Of a stretch of DNA of 64,000 bases, positions 63,984 to 64,000 are shown one piece after another. Made by a program: the position numbers and the translations under genes. The notes under the pieces are model-generated. The model had not been told where the DNA came from and searched no databases. It saw only the letters and a list, made by a program, of their open reading frames with translations. This stretch comes from Chitinophagaceae bacterium (GTDB lineage: Bacteria; Bacteroidota; Bacteroidia; Chitinophagales; Chitinophagaceae). Location: contig JAFKGQ010000013.1 in NCBI GenBank assembly GCA_017307755.1, positions 62,001-126,000 on the forward strand. The letters are read 5' to 3'. The stretch's first letter is position 1. Each line of letters opens with the position of its first letter.

Positions 63984-64000
63984 CCAAATTTTTCTCAACA

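Overview
The window is a chromosomal segment of a Bacteroidota bacterium, most likely family Chitinophagaceae. The evidence is a SusC/SusD pair, a gliding-motility (T9SS) C-terminal domain protein, lipoproteins with Bacteroidota-type lipoboxes, many paired TonB receptors and surface lipoproteins, TAnnTTTG-like promoter boxes, and protein families typical of Chitinophaga and relatives. I see no rRNA, tRNA, CRISPR array, insertion sequence or phage gene. Coding density is very high and no gene-free stretch exceeds 300 bases.

Layout. 1-11.3 kb: end of a membrane glycosyltransferase-like protein, an OmpA-like lipoprotein, a GDPD-like phosphodiesterase, a propeller/phosphoesterase fusion, and a minus-strand saccharide block (Tat-exported isomerase and Gfo/Idh oxidoreductase, a small unknown protein, and a GH43 lipoprotein behind two LacI-type operator-like sites). 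A 3'-end relic of a second GH43 gene lies in this block. 11.4-16.9 kb: serine beta-lactamase-like hydrolase, DinB, GMC oxidoreductase and YdeI-like protein, then rhomboid protease and flavodoxin. 17-19 kb: an outer-membrane porin between two mono-haem cytochromes c. 19-25.5 kb: two-component system, TonB-dependent receptor and beta-helix lipoprotein, ending at a clear terminator. 25.6-28.8 kb: AraC regulator divergent from an MFS transporter and a flavin-dependent oxidoreductase. 28.8-31.9 kb: a SprB-repeat/gliding C-terminal domain surface protein and a small beta-barrel protein, closed by a terminator.

32.0-46.9 kb (plus strand): a compact Wzx/Wzy-type exopolysaccharide or capsule operon with export (Wza, Wzc, OmpA), flippase, polymerase, five stand-alone glycosyltransferases and two acyltransferases. 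Its first gene is one open frame that joins a WecG/TagA/CpsF glycosyltransferase to a Wza-type export lipoprotein. 57.6-46.9 kb (minus strand): a five-gene locus, SusC, SusD, a seven-haem lipoprotein cytochrome, a membrane-bound propeller/LuxR regulator and a GH5-CBM6 hydrolase. It runs into the exopolysaccharide operon tail to tail with a 21-base overlap. 57.8-64 kb: AI-2E family permease, a giant AsmA-like protein, and an SRPBCC-ArsR-SRPBCC operon preceded by two perfect GTAACT-N4-AGTTAC palindromes.

The candidates for something new are the fused WecG-Wza frame, the SusCD/heptahaem cytochrome/GH5 operon facing the polysaccharide operon, the porin flanked by mono-haem cytochromes, and the GH43 relic.
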